Positions 1-11,526 of a stretch of DNA of 64,000 nt are shown here, piece after piece. The first letter of the stretch is position 1. Each line of letters begins with the position of its first letter. The translations under genes and the position numbers were made by a program. The DNA is taken from the NCBI GenBank assembly GCA_023159155.1, contig JAJNNX010000004.1, positions 1,178,001 to 1,242,000 on the forward strand. Reading direction: 5' to 3'. The notes under the pieces were generated by a model. That model worked only from the letters and a program-made list of their open reading frames with translations, was not told the DNA's origin and did not search any database. The DNA is from Ustulina deusta (lineage: Eukaryota > Ascomycota > Sordariomycetes > Xylariales > Xylariaceae).

Positions 1-3000
1 TTTATTATTAAACTTTATAAAGTAGTTTGGCCAGAGAACTTTTTTTAGTTTTATATAAAACTTAGCTTATTATAGTTTATACTTTTTTTTTAAAAAAAGC
101 CTAGCGTTATAAAATTAAATATATTATTTGTTTATAAATTAGTAATACTAAAATTATATAATAATACTTCTATAAATAAAAGGCATAAATTATATATAGA
201 AATAGTTATTTTTAGTTTTTTGCAGTAATATTAGTAGTAGGTCTTAAACTAGTATAGCTTAGATTCCATAAATCTATATAATAGTTATATAATTTATAAG
301 ATTATTTTATTAAGATATTTTGATTTTAGTTCGGATAGCAATTATATAAAAATCTTTTTAGCTAGTTTGTTTTTTGATTATATGTATGCCTAGGTAATAT
401 CTCGAAGTTCGCCCGAAGCATTAAAATCGCGTATTAAAAAAAGGCCTAATATAAGGAGTAATCTTTAGCTTATTTATTAGATAATCAGCAATTAAATAAG
501 TACTATTTTCTTATTATTATTATTGTAGCTTTATATAACAAGTTAGGACTTTTTATATAGCTTAGTTATTTTTTTTGATTTTTTATATAAGCTAAGATTT
601 AAAAATATAAACGTTATTATATTTAGCTAGGTTATATTTTATAAATTAGAATATACTTTATGCAACAAGATTATTAATCTTTATAGCGTCCAACTTTTTA
701 AATAAGGCTCCAGATATATTAATTATATTATTTTTGCATAGCTTAACTGCTAGGGTATAATTCTGTTTTTTTTTAAAAGTTAAAAATAATTAGCTAATTT
801 ATTATATAAAAACTATAAAAAAATTTATAGCTTTAGAAGAACGTTTTTGTTTTTTTTATATAATAAGTTATTAAAAAAGTTATATTTTATTTATTTTTTT
901 GTTCTATTTATATAAAATAGCTTTTTTAGTTATACAGTAATAAAGTTTAATTTATGTTTATTTAAACCATATTAAGCTGTTTATTAAATTAATAATTATA
1001 TTAGATCTTTTAATTAACTTAATTTTGTATGGTCTGTTCCAGCTTTTTTTTTTCTGCTATACTATTATTTTATTGCGTAGAAGCAGTAAGAGTATATTAC
1101 ATAAAGCAGGCCTATTACACTAGTTGATTGTATAGTTAATTTCAACTTTTGCTTTTTTTTTATGTAATATTTTTATAGTTTTTTTAATTATTTTAGCTCT
1201 TTATATAATATTAAGCAAAAAGGGCAAGTCCTAATTAACTCTAGAATAAGCTCCGAAAACAAGTAGAGTTAATATAAAACTATTTAATCCAGCGGTATTA
1301 TTTAAAGCTTTAATTATTATTTATAAAATTGACTTGTTTTTTATATAATAATCAATTTTAATTTTTAATATATTATATATATAGCAGAAAGATCTATATA
1401 CCTTTTTAATTTTGCTGATCGCTTAATATACTTTAATAGGCATTATATAGCATTACGTGCTTATAATCTTTGCCTGGTTCTTTTTAAACAAAAAATTTAT
1501 ATTTAAGTTATATATAACGTAGTTAGAGAGTCTTTAGTATACGTTAATCTAATACTTGTATAGCGCTTTTTAAGCGTTTTATACAGATATTAATTTAAAA
1601 AAATTATTGCTTAAAAAAATATAGTAGTATTAATAATATAAAAAACTTGTTTATTGTTTATTTATATAGTATTAATTATAACTTTATAATTAAAATTATA
1701 ATTATTTTTAATTAAGAATTTGAATTATTAAGATATTTAGTTATATAATTAATAATAATAATAGAATTTCTAGATCTCTTTTAAAGTTAAATAGCTTATA
1801 TTATGTTCTATATAACTAAGCATATTATATAATCTTTTTATATAAAAGTGTCTAAAGCGGCAGTATAACTATTATAGTTCTATTTTAGTAAAATATAATT
1901 TAGTTTTATATAAACTTATATTAAAAAATAAATGTTTTTATTTGCGTATAATAAAAATAGTTCTTTTGTTTTTTTATATAATAATATCTTTTATATTATT
2001 AAAGTATATCTATAAATAATTAATATTTTTTAATAAAAATAAAAATAAAGTTAAGCTATTTAAAATATAGTATATTATTATACCAAAAGAGTTATTTATT
2101 TATATAGTGCTTATAGCAGTAATTATATTACTGCTGCTAAACCTGATATAAGCACTGCTTGGTATCTAGTTTATTTTTATATAAAGATAAATCTTAAAGT
2201 AGGCTTTTAATTATGCTTTTTTTATTATTAAATAGTTCGAAGCGTTTATATTCTAGAGTTCGCTTTAGTACTTTATATAATACTAGTTGCTAAGAGTAAA
2301 CTAGTTAAACAATACGTCTATTTTATAGTTCTAAATATTTTTTCTAGTTATATAGTAAATAAAGGTATTATTTATTAAAAATTAGGTAGATTAGCTATTA
2401 AATTCCTTGTTAAGTTTTTTATTACTTTTGTCTAATTCTAGGTATTTTTTATATTTTATAAAATATACTAAGAATTCTTCGGGTATAAGTTCTGCTTTGT
2501 TAATTATTTCATGCGAATTAAAGTATTAATTCTTTATATAAGCTTATTTTTAGAAAGTATGTTTAGTTAATTAATAATTTTTTATAGTATATAAAATATT
2601 TCTTGTTTATATAGTAGTTCTGGCTTTTTTAGTCTTTTTAGTAGTTCTGCTATATATTTAGCCTGCTTAATAATCTAGAAAATCTATACTATTGGCCTTT
2701 TATACAGTAGTTTTAGTTATATTTTCTATTAGTAAAATAAGTATTATTATCTTTTTGTACGAAGCTTTTTAATATGTTATCTAATATTATTTAAATATAT
2801 GCTTAAAAGTTTAAAAAAAAACTTTTGTTTATTAGTTTTTAAAATATAAAAACTATAGCTAATTCTAGAACTTTTTGGCATGTTTATATAATAGTTATAT
2901 TTAACTAGATTTCTTTTTAGTAATTTGTACTAAGTACTTGTTGTACTTTTAAAAGCTTATTAATTATAAGATTTAATATTTTATATAATATTATATCTAG

Positions 3001-4870
3001 GTGTTTTTTATTTATTTATATAAATATAATTATAGTCTAGTTGGCTTAATATTAACTATAGTTTATATTAGTATTAAAATAAATATTTATTATATAGTAG
3101 ATTTTATGCTAGGTTTTATTAAGCTTAATCTAGTATATAAAATAATCTTTTATATAACTTTTAAAAATTATTAAAAATATTATATAATATTAGTTCTTTA
3201 TAATTCCGAATTATTAATATATATTTATAAATAAACGTGCTTTATTGTATAAAAAGTTATATAGCTTATTTATATAGGTTTTTTTTTTATATATATTTTT
3301 TAAAAAATCGCATACTTTTTAAAAAAAATTATTCTATTCTATATAATCCTTATAAAAAATAGGTCCAAAAATAGGTTACTTATTATAAGGTCTAATATTA
3401 TACAAAAATATATTTATTATAATAAAGTTTAAAAAGGGTTATAAATAATAGAATATTTATATATAAGTTAAAAGTTCGGCTTATAGCCTGCTTTTGTTAT
3501 ATAGTTATATATATGTTTATAAATATTTTAAAACTTGATAATAGATTATATAAATAAATAAAAAGTCCGATCTTTAAAGATTTAAAATTATATATTTTTT
3601 AGAAATCTAGGCTATATAAGTTCTATTTGTCTAATTTCTGCTTTTATTTATATAATAAGTATAAAAACTAGTATATACTAAGATATAAAAGTAGGCTAAA
3701 AAGTAAATTAAAATTATTAATTTAATATAAAAGAAACTAAAAGTTGTTATATAATAGAAAGTAAAATAGTTTAAATAATTAATAGCTTTAGAGAATTCTT
3801 AATAAGTTCAAATTCTTTTTGTGCGATTTAAGCAAAGTTTTTTATATATATGCCTAGGTCGCTTCGTAGTTATATTTCTTTACGTATAATTATTTTAAAA
3901 AGTTTCGTATAAAAATTTATATAAAACTTTCCGAAATATTTGGGTATTTATTCTATAAAATCTTTTTTATATATTTTTTAAAATATCCGTTTATTATTAA
4001 TTATATAGTTATATTTTTTAATTTAATAAGCTATATACATATTAAATATTAGTTTTAATGCTATATTTAAATTAATTAGTTAGCTTTAATATTAAAAATT
4101 AAATATATTTTTTATGTTTTTTAAAGTAACGCTAAGTTCTAAAGCAAGCTTATTATATATAAATTATAGGTATATTTCAATAGTTTTTATAGTTTTGTAC
4201 AGTAAATATAATACTATAATAAAAAATAAAAAAAATAAAAAAATATTATTTAACTATTATATAGTAATATAGTTAAAAGTAATATAATTATATATTATTT
4301 TTGTCTTTTTTATATAGTACTTTTAATACTCTTTATAAAAAGTTAATATTTATATATTAAAAGTTAAATCTTTTTTATTCTTTTTATAATAAATAAATAT
4401 ATTTAGTAACTTATAATATAGAGTATTTATTTTATTTATATAGTACTATTATTACTATTTTATAAAAAAATAATAATTATATAATAAAATAAATATATTT
4501 AATAACTTTTAGTATAGAATATTTATTTTATTTCGTATAATATTACTATTGCTATTTTATAAAAAAGTAATAGTTATATAATAAAAATTTCAAAATATAA
4601 TATAAAGATTTATTTAAATAAGTTCAACTTTATTTTTATTTTTGCTAATTTATAGTATATTTCTGCGATTTTTTTTAGAATGCTTCTATAATTACTAATT
4701 AATATTAAATAAGCTATATATAATATATTATATATAAAACAAATAAAATACACATAAATAAAATACTTAATTATATTATGTTATAATTATTAAAAAAAAA
4801 AAAAGAATGTTTATATAAAACAGAAGTTCTCTTGTTATATAAAAGAACTTATATTAACGTACAAGCTAAC
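1..4870. repeat. AT-rich, RIP-like degenerate block
   Basis: Almost the whole stretch is made of A and T, with long TA-, ATA- and poly-T-rich runs and very few CpG or other C/G-containing words; one sampled line (61-120) has 11 G/C in 60 bases. No open frame of useful length exists on either strand. The change to normal composition is abrupt, between about 4860 and 4910. This is what heavily RIP-mutated transposon or subtelomeric/centromeric repeat DNA looks like in Pezizomycotina. I cannot recognise the original element: no terminal repeats or transposase motifs are readable. Whether it is one element, a nest of elements or a larger AT isochore running off the left end cannot be told here. 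Confidence 0.8.
4391..4588. repeat. Diverged tandem duplication, period about 96 bp
   Basis: Two neighbouring copies begin with AAATATATTT at about 4395 and 4491. Both run through TAGAGTATTTATTTTATTT / TAGAATATTTATTTTATTT-like sequence and TACTATT..GCTATTTTATAAAAAA-like sequence, and end in TTATATAATAAAA. The copies differ at scattered positions. A weaker third partial copy may precede them near 4300. It lies inside the AT-rich block, so the duplication predates or accompanied its mutation. Confidence 0.6.
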
Positions 4871-6020
4871 ATAATTTAGGAGAACCAAGGTTATCTAGGA
4901 CCTAACATCTTCTGTACAAGCGAGTCATGAACTCGCGTTGCGATCGAGTCGTTAACTCGCACCCCGTGCGAGTTGCCCGTTAAGGTTGTAACCAATGCCA
5001 GTTATTCTAACAGTTTTTTCTTTTAGAAACTATTTGGACCGATTGCAAGAAAAAACATTAAGCCGGAGCTCCTAGAATAATTTAAAACTTCTTACTTGCG
5101 TTAATATAGTTATTAGACGTGGCTTGTTCTAGATAAGAATATATAGATTAAGCGCAGGTTTAAAAAGAATACTAAAAAACCAACAACGGAGCTTATCTAA
5201 AATAAACTAAAATTACTTTTTTTAGGTAAACGGATGGAACTCGGCACTAGTCGATTTGCGCTATTACAGAAGGCCACGTTATTAATGCTTTATTTTAGTA
5301 TTCACGACATTTTTAATAACAGGTTACTGGATATCGCTGGTATTCCTGGGCTGAAAAGAGATCACGTATAGCTGGAAGACTGGAGAGGGTTGGAGGAATA
5401 ACAGATAATTCGAAATCCTAGAAGCTGTAACATACTTCTAAAGATAGTAAATTAGCTAAGTGCGGCGGTTCGTGAGCTGAGACATTTCGAATATGCAATT
5501 ATTGTATTGAATGACCAATTGAAAGTGGTGGCTGATGAAGGCGGTGCAGAGAGTCTGGACGGAAGACGACTGCAACCAGCTTTGGCAGGAGCCCATACTA
5601 AAGCTGTAAGGCTAGTCATTATCCCGTAAAACAATTGATATGGTCAATATCGTTGTCGAGTTTATCATCGGAGATCTCAATCACCTCGGTCGGCTTGAGG
5701 CATCTCGCCGGGTTGGCTGTGATCCTCCTCGGGCTATGAAGCAGCGAACTGCATTGATAGAAAAAGCGTGAAGCGGGGCCTCCTTGTCTCGCAAAAAGCT
5801 GCGGATGTGCTTCAGTTCGGTCTAGCTTGAACGGCCAAGATACTGTGTGGCGGATGTACGGATATGAGAGCAGGCCTCTGGTTGCTGGCAGTGCGCCGCG
5901 TAGTAGGTCGACGAGACGGACGAGGGCGGAGAGGTGTCGAGGGATCCAAAGAGACGGCGTTCCTTCTGTCCAGCTCTTGCAACGCGCTTCTAGTCAAGGG
6001 GATCTCGGATAGGTTATCCT
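4871..6020. other. Transition zone between AT block and gene space
   Basis: Composition returns to near normal here, but no intact gene is visible. Bases 4920-4977 hold a cluster of GCGAGT/ACTCGC words forming two short inverted repeats. On the plus strand 5461-5628 is a stop-free stretch encoding a peptide with VRELRHFEYAIIVLNDQLKV near its start, ended by TAA. It looks protein-like but I cannot assign it to a family, and it has no start or splice context. It may belong to the same decayed gene as the fragment at 6021-6188. The rest shows nothing I can support. Confidence 0.4.
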
Positions 6021-6188
6021 GAACCGATAGGCCTAGCTTCCGGTGTACTAACGCTGGCTACTTTTGCGCCGAACGCCAGCATCGCGCTTTCGACCACGAT
6101 CAACGATTACCAAAAGCACCCAAAACCCGTCCGTGAACTCGTTGAAGAAGTTGAAGTTGGGAACAAGACGGGGGGCTCTTCACATTAA
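6021..6188 (+). pseudogene. Fragment of a fungal STAND/NACHT-type N-terminal domain protein
   Basis: One frame from GAA at 6021 to TAA at 6186-6188 encodes EPIGLASGVLTLATF, then an ALSTTINDY segment and KHPKPVRELVEEVE. This closely resembles the opening of the fungal-type N-terminal domain found on NACHT/ankyrin and similar STAND proteins: a hydrophobic IGxASGxLxLATFA helix followed by an HPKxVRxLxEELE helix. The expected initiator ATG before GluPro is replaced by CCT. The frame stops right after the second helix, and no continuing exon is recognisable. I therefore read it as a relic of a decayed gene next to the RIP-like block. Family membership rests on remembered consensus only; a short exon of a live gene is possible but less likely. 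Confidence 0.5.
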
Positions 6189-6616
6189 ATGTATCTCCAG
6201 AACCTCTGTCAAGACAGAATATTACATCCATCGTTTATACAGAAAAATGGGATATCTTTATTCAGTTCTGTATAAACGGAGAAGTTGGGCCAACTCCCTC
6301 GCCTCCCACCACATCGCGTTGCCTGTTCTAAGTATGAATCAAACAATTGAACGGCTATTCACAGACTCCCACACGCGTCAATTGGTCTGCTTGTCACCAA
6401 CCCGACTCACAGCCGGATTCCCTTAGGCACCTGTTACCATGGCATTGCTGAGAAAGCCGATGTCGTATTGGTGCAAGGTAAGGCAACCTAATATGCCAAG
6501 AATAATGGCAATCAGAATGCCAAGGTCTCAGTTGCCTCGGTCTGAGACTGATCTTGCAATGGCCAGTATAATCCCTAGTGGCAATAGCTATCACGGCCGC
6601 AAATAACGACAAGATT

Positions 6617-6634
6617 GGGGGGGGGGGGGGGGGG
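6617..6634. repeat. Poly-G run of 18
   Basis: Eighteen consecutive G residues are followed by TTTAAA. It may be a true homopolymer or an assembly-length artefact. A second G run of 13 lies at 63468-63480. Confidence 0.95.
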
Positions 6635-6868
6635 TTTAAATTTGCAATACGTCCGAAGGAATAATGAATCCAGCAGCTTATAGCACTCAGATTTTAGGAG
6701 GCAACTGGCTGTCGGATGAAGTTTTATTGTTCAAATTTTTATTTAGGTTTAACCTTGACACTGGCTTCTAGGAATTTATATCCTACGTTTGCGAAATGGT
6801 GGTTTTGATTTCCTAGGTCGCAAGTGTGGCTTTGTGTCAAGCGCACCGTTTTGACTACCTAGCCACTT

Positions 6869-6908
6869 TGCTGATGGAGCGACTTCGTACGAAGTCGCTC
6901 CATCAGCA
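6869..6908. repeat. Perfect 40-bp palindrome
   Basis: The left arm TGCTGATGGAGCGACTTCGT (6869-6888) is followed directly by its exact reverse complement (6889-6908), with no spacer. Pairing fails at the next base on each side. It could extrude as a cruciform or, if transcribed, fold as a hairpin. It could be two fused terminal inverted repeats of a lost DNA transposon, but no target-site duplication is obvious. Confidence 0.95.
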
Positions 6909-9219
6909 TAATCTCAACAAAGCACGATCATGAAGGCAAATATAATCATATATCTGTATATTTTCTAAGTACAAATTTTATGTATTTAATAAATGAGTCT
7001 GTTATGTGTTTAAATTCTAAAAATGATTTATGGTAATCGACGAAATAGTTATCGCAAAATGAAATCCCGTACGGTAGCCAAGCCTTGTGCGACTGCTTGA
7101 ATCCGTTTTGACATGAAAACGGTTCGTGTTGCATTCACGGTCATGCATACGTGTATTGGAAGTTATGAATTTTATTCATCTGAGGATTGTGTGAAAGTGG
7201 GTCTTCTCAGGCCAAACTCGGGCTAAAAGCGGCACTGCTCAGGTGAAGCTCCCAATCCGATCAGAACGGTAAAACCTTGTTTTCAGGTACCTACTTGCCT
7301 GTTTCGAGCCTGCAACAGCGTTATTATCACGGTCGCGGAATTGCTGTGCCTCCTCTTGTCCGAGCGTAGGGATTAAATGCACGTCGTATCTGAGGCTGCC
7401 CAAGTGCCCGAGATGCAGGTGAAACAAATGGAACGTGAGCTGTGCTTGTGTCATGAAATAGCCCGAACGCGTGTTTATCTCTGTTCAGGTATTGTTGAGC
7501 TGTGCAAGGTTACCTAAGTAGGTATCCAAGTACCTACCTAACCTATAGGTGGTGCTACCTCGTCCAGGTATCTTCCTGGTTTTCTGTCTCTCGCCAAAGC
7601 AAAGCCAAGCCGTCACCAATTTCCCGGGATTTCATACCAATTACAATCCCGATCCGTCCCACTATATTTCCCCCATTACTCATATTGAAACCAAACAAAA
7701 GCAATATGTGCTCAGATAGGTCGATGATGACTTGACGCCAATGCAACATACTTATCGGCGAATACCTCCCCCGACCTCCCAACAATATGAGCACTTGCAC
7801 ATGCCTCCCTGGCCCTGCCTATATTATATTCCTCTTGGTGGGGCTGACTCACCTATCCTCCGCTACACTATCAAGCCCGCTGCCCGCGATGGGCACTAGT
7901 TCTGCGCCGCTGCGCCGCTGCCCATAGCTTCGGCCGTTCATGACAATCATCCGACCTTTCCGGATGAATAATAGTAATAAAGCTAAGGCAATAAAACAGC
8001 TAGTCTCCTACGAAATGGGGATATCAGCCGGGGGGGAGAGCATCCTCATCCTTTCAATGCTACCTATACAAAGGGCCGTTGTCTATCTAGTGTAACTGAT
8101 TCTCTTTTATTTTGGAGTTGAAATCACTAATTAAACAGTCGCGCAGGACCTCAACTTTTTGCCTTTTACGCCGTGTTGACTATTCATTCACCGTTGTTGT
8201 TTGTGTCAATATTTATACATCGAATTCATTTATTCATTCCACTCTGTGCATCCTTCCACCAAACTAACGAGACGGAGCCGGCGGATCGGCTCTAGCTAGG
8301 CTGATGCTAGGCTTTCGACGGACAGTAAGTCGGAATTCTAGAAAGCAAGATTGGTCTTCTAGGGTGTAAACATCTTGCTGGAATTTTCCTCCGCCCTAAC
8401 AACATAGGTACCTAGGAAGAGCATCGGCCATTTCGCGAGGACAGCCGATCTGCGATTAAAGGTTTAGGTTTTTCAGGAACATCGCCAGATCTACTGTGGT
8501 CACTGATGGTGAACATTGTGGATATCTACTGATACCTCAAACCGACAATCTACATGGCTATAGTAGCTAACGAAGCACACATCTCATGCAAACATCGTCC
8601 TGGCATTGAAACAACCGAAGTTGTCGAGAGTCTGACTGTCGTCCAAATCCATACCCCCCCTTGGGTCGATGACCCAGACCCCAAATTCCGAGATGATAGG
8701 CCTGCGTAGTTTCATTCCCTCGTATCACTCTACACGTTGACTGTCTAGGGCGTCATAGACCCTGTCTAGCTTGTTTATATTAGGCTGGGTTCAAAAATAC
8801 GCACCAGCTACTATCAAGTCAATGCTTCTAAGCCGTCTATTCTTCTGACCTAAGGGCAATGTGGCTTGAGGCGAACAAGACAAGGAGGTTTCTGGCTGCG
8901 ACAAAGGAATCTTGTCTATCATTATCCCTAAAACAAAGAGTAGTTCTACAATGCAACCCATCGCGCTATAGACTTAGGAGGGCTAGCTGAGATCATTTAT
9001 GAGCAAGAAGGCCATGTTTTCCCGACGTAAACCGCGTAAGATAGATCGCCAAAAGAGAGCGGTTCCTCCTAATATACAATTCACGCTGATAAAGTGTACA
9101 CACGATATATATATACATATATATACAGATTACAGGGACACCACCTTGTTCCAGGCTGGAGCGCTCGTTCCCAGGTTCGTAGCTCTGATTGGCGAGTCCA
9201 GGCCAGTTCTATAGCTAAG

Positions 9220-9751
9220 TTATGGGACAACCGCTATCCCTACGGATTTGGCTTGGAAGATGACCGACTTGCATAGTCCTTCTAGGGACAGACCAGACAA
9301 TCGCAGCTCTGATTGCTTGATTTGGGCGATCTGGTAGACGTGCTTTAAGCTGACAGTGCCCACTATTTCATGACCTGGCTTGCTTGCTCCTTTCCGTTTG
9401 CCCTTCTTCCCTATGGGCAGATCTGCCGCGTTGCGTAGAAGCCAGGAGGTCTGTGGCGTTCGAATGTCGAAGTGGAAAGATCGGTCGGGGTGTACAGTGA
9501 CTCGGGTGGGCATTGGCGTGCCGGGTGCTATGTGTGATGTTCGGGCATTGAACTCCTAGACTAATGTGAGCCCGAATTATCTTCTCCAACACGAACGCAG
9601 ACATGGCAATTGTGCTCACCTTGCAGAAGTCCATCGACTTGACACCCTTACTACCCAAAGCAGGACCAACTGGTGGACTCGGGCTGGCTTGTCCAGCTCC
9701 CACGATCAGTTTGACGATCTGATCGGCCCCGGCGGCGGCGCGTTTCGACAT
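9220..9751 (-). CDS. mrpl19: Mitochondrial large-subunit ribosomal protein uL11m
   Basis: Two exons on the minus strand: 9751-9620 and 9555-9220, giving 155 residues. The 64-nt intron (9556-9619) has a GTGAGC donor after FCK and a TCTAG acceptor before EFNARTSHI; the join is phase 0. The protein opens [20 protein letters not shown] and then carries the uL11 signature [19 protein letters not shown], with the proline-rich rRNA/translation-factor-contacting segment. The C-terminal RNA-binding half ends in [21 protein letters not shown]. Length and both halves match fungal mitochondrial uL11 (named MRPL19 in yeast). It binds the GTPase-associated centre of the large mitoribosomal subunit. The start ATG is the only one upstream of the conserved block. 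It is head-to-head with svf1. Confidence 0.93.
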
Positions 9752-10194
9752 TTCTCTACTCTCCAGAGCTGGACTCGGCGGTGGATGGGGAGCTGTGGGA
9801 TAACGTATGCAGCCTCACAACAGGATATCGACGAAGACAAAATCAGGCACACTAGCCACAACAAGTATAGCATGCTACAAGCCTTGGCAAGACAGAATGC
9901 TTGTGGGCTGCTTTATCGATAGATTACGCCACAGCGGGACCGCAGCACCCCGCCAAACAACACCCCACCCAAGCTCGATTGAGTTTCTTCCATTCAGGGA
10001 CCTGACGATTTCCCAACTTCCTCCTCCTGCATAACCAGCCAGGTGTATGATACCCGGGTTGTTATAGCCGATAACCCCTGAATTAAGCGTCCCAACACCC
10101 GATTTTTCCACGGCTCAACACCTTTAGAGACTCCCATCTCCCCTTTTGTCAAACTAGAGTGTATAGCGGTATTCAGTTCTCCAAGTAAACAAAC
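9752..10194. promoter_or_regulatory. Shared divergent promoter of mrpl19 and svf1
   Basis: Only 443 bp separate the two start codons, which face away from each other, so both promoters and both 5' leaders must lie here. I see no convincing TATA box. A bidirectional promoter is inferred from the spacing alone. Confidence 0.6.
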
Positions 10195-11526
10195 ATGTTC
10201 AACTGGGCAAAGCAAACGTGAGCGAACAGCCGCGCATTATTCTCCTGCCCACCTCTCAGCTGATATCATAATCTAGTTTGGCGAACGTCGTAGGCACTGA
10301 AGAGCCGATATACGGCCCATCAGCCATTAAATCCATTGCCGAAGATGCCAAGTCCACACCCTATACCGAAACAACTAGGAATGACCTGAAATGGATTGCC
10401 CTAGACCAGACATCGGTCGAGACACAGGTGTTTTACTTCATGGCCGACAGTGGCCACATTGGGCTCGCTCAGGTCATATATAGCAATGTAGCGTACGGCC
10501 ACACCATGCTACACATCCACTTTCGTCCGCAACTAATATGCAATCTCTGAAGTGGCATCCGCACTACAGTTCAGTTCAACTCCAAGGTTTTCCACACCGA
10601 CGATTCGAAGCCACACCTCTGGTGCTCTAACCCTTTGACCGACTACGATTTCAGCCAAGACAAGACCTCGTTTTACGCGAAAGACTGTGCAGTTGAGTTG
10701 TCAGAGGATGGGAAGTCGTACACGATTAAGTCGATGAACGATGAACGGTCTATTGTCAATCTCAAGCTGACCAGGACCGCTCCTGGCTTCGTGGCGGGCA
10801 AGGATGGCAAGACCTTGTACGGCACCGACTTATCCAACCCTTGGGGGTCTATGAGACATGCATTCTGGCCCAGGTGTGAAGGAGAGGGAAGCATCGTGAC
10901 ACCGGATGGTCCTATCGACTTCAAGGGGAGGGCCTTTTTCGTCATGTGTCTCCAGGGCATGAAGCCTCACCATGCTGCTGCCCAGTGGAATTTCCTAGAC
11001 TTCCAGGGTCCAAACTATTCCGCGATTCTTATGGAGTTCACAACCCCTCCCTCCTACGGGACTACGGTGGTAGATGTTGGTGGAATAGCCAAAGACGGTG
11101 AAATTATCACGGCCGGCACTACCTGCCGCGCGACGCACACCCAGACAAAGCAAGATACGGTGAATGGCTGGCCTGAACCGACAGAGGCGAAGTTCGCCTG
11201 GTCTGGCACAACCAAGGACGGAAAGGCTATCGAAGCCGTCATTGAAGGTCCGACTGAAAAGCGGGATTGTGTAGATGTCATGGCAGAGGTTCCGGGTTTT
11301 GTCAAGACGATCGTCGCGAATGCCGCAGGGACCAAGCCATACATTTACCAGGTACGTTGGCCGCGGAGATGATCGCTCACAATTCATGGTTGCTAATTCT
11401 GGGTAACAGTTCGCTCCACACAAGCCCGTCACGCTGAAGTTGAAGATTGGCGATGAGGAGATCACAGAAGAAGGTCGCCTGTTTTCTGAAGCTACTTTCA
11501 TATCTTCTATCGAAGAAGCAAAGTAA
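10195..11526 (+). CDS. svf1: Survival factor Svf1
   Basis: Four exons, 10195-10217, 10277-10492, 10553-11351 and 11410-11526, give 384 residues. The introns are 59, 60 and 58 nt, with donors GTGAGC, GTACGG and GTACGT; the second contains an ACTAAT branch-like site. The first exon encodes only MFNWAKQT (last codon split). Family landmarks appear in order: [87 protein letters not shown], and the terminal [13 protein letters not shown]. Svf1 is a lipocalin-like protein needed for survival under oxidative and cold stress and linked in yeast to sphingolipid/ceramide handling between ER and Golgi. The length matches the family's usual 380-390. No key segment is missing. Confidence 0.93.

Larger units (their letters stand above)
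6189..9219. other. Gene-poor intergenic region
   Basis: About 3 kb with no gene I can support. Both strands have only short frames without recognisable domains; the longest-looking one, at 7239-7454 on the minus strand, has no family signature. Contents include an 18-base G run at 6617-6634, a 40-bp perfect palindrome at 6869-6908, TAGGTACCTACCTA-type low-complexity sequence around 7505-7560, and a short TATATACATATATATA stretch near 9105-9125. The 3' end of the uL11m gene lies immediately to the right. Confidence 0.5.

Noticed and set aside
1..4870. Search for a transposase, reverse transcriptase or telomere repeats in the AT block
   Set aside because: No readable frame, no TTAGGG arrays and no terminal repeats could be made out; calling a specific element would be guesswork.
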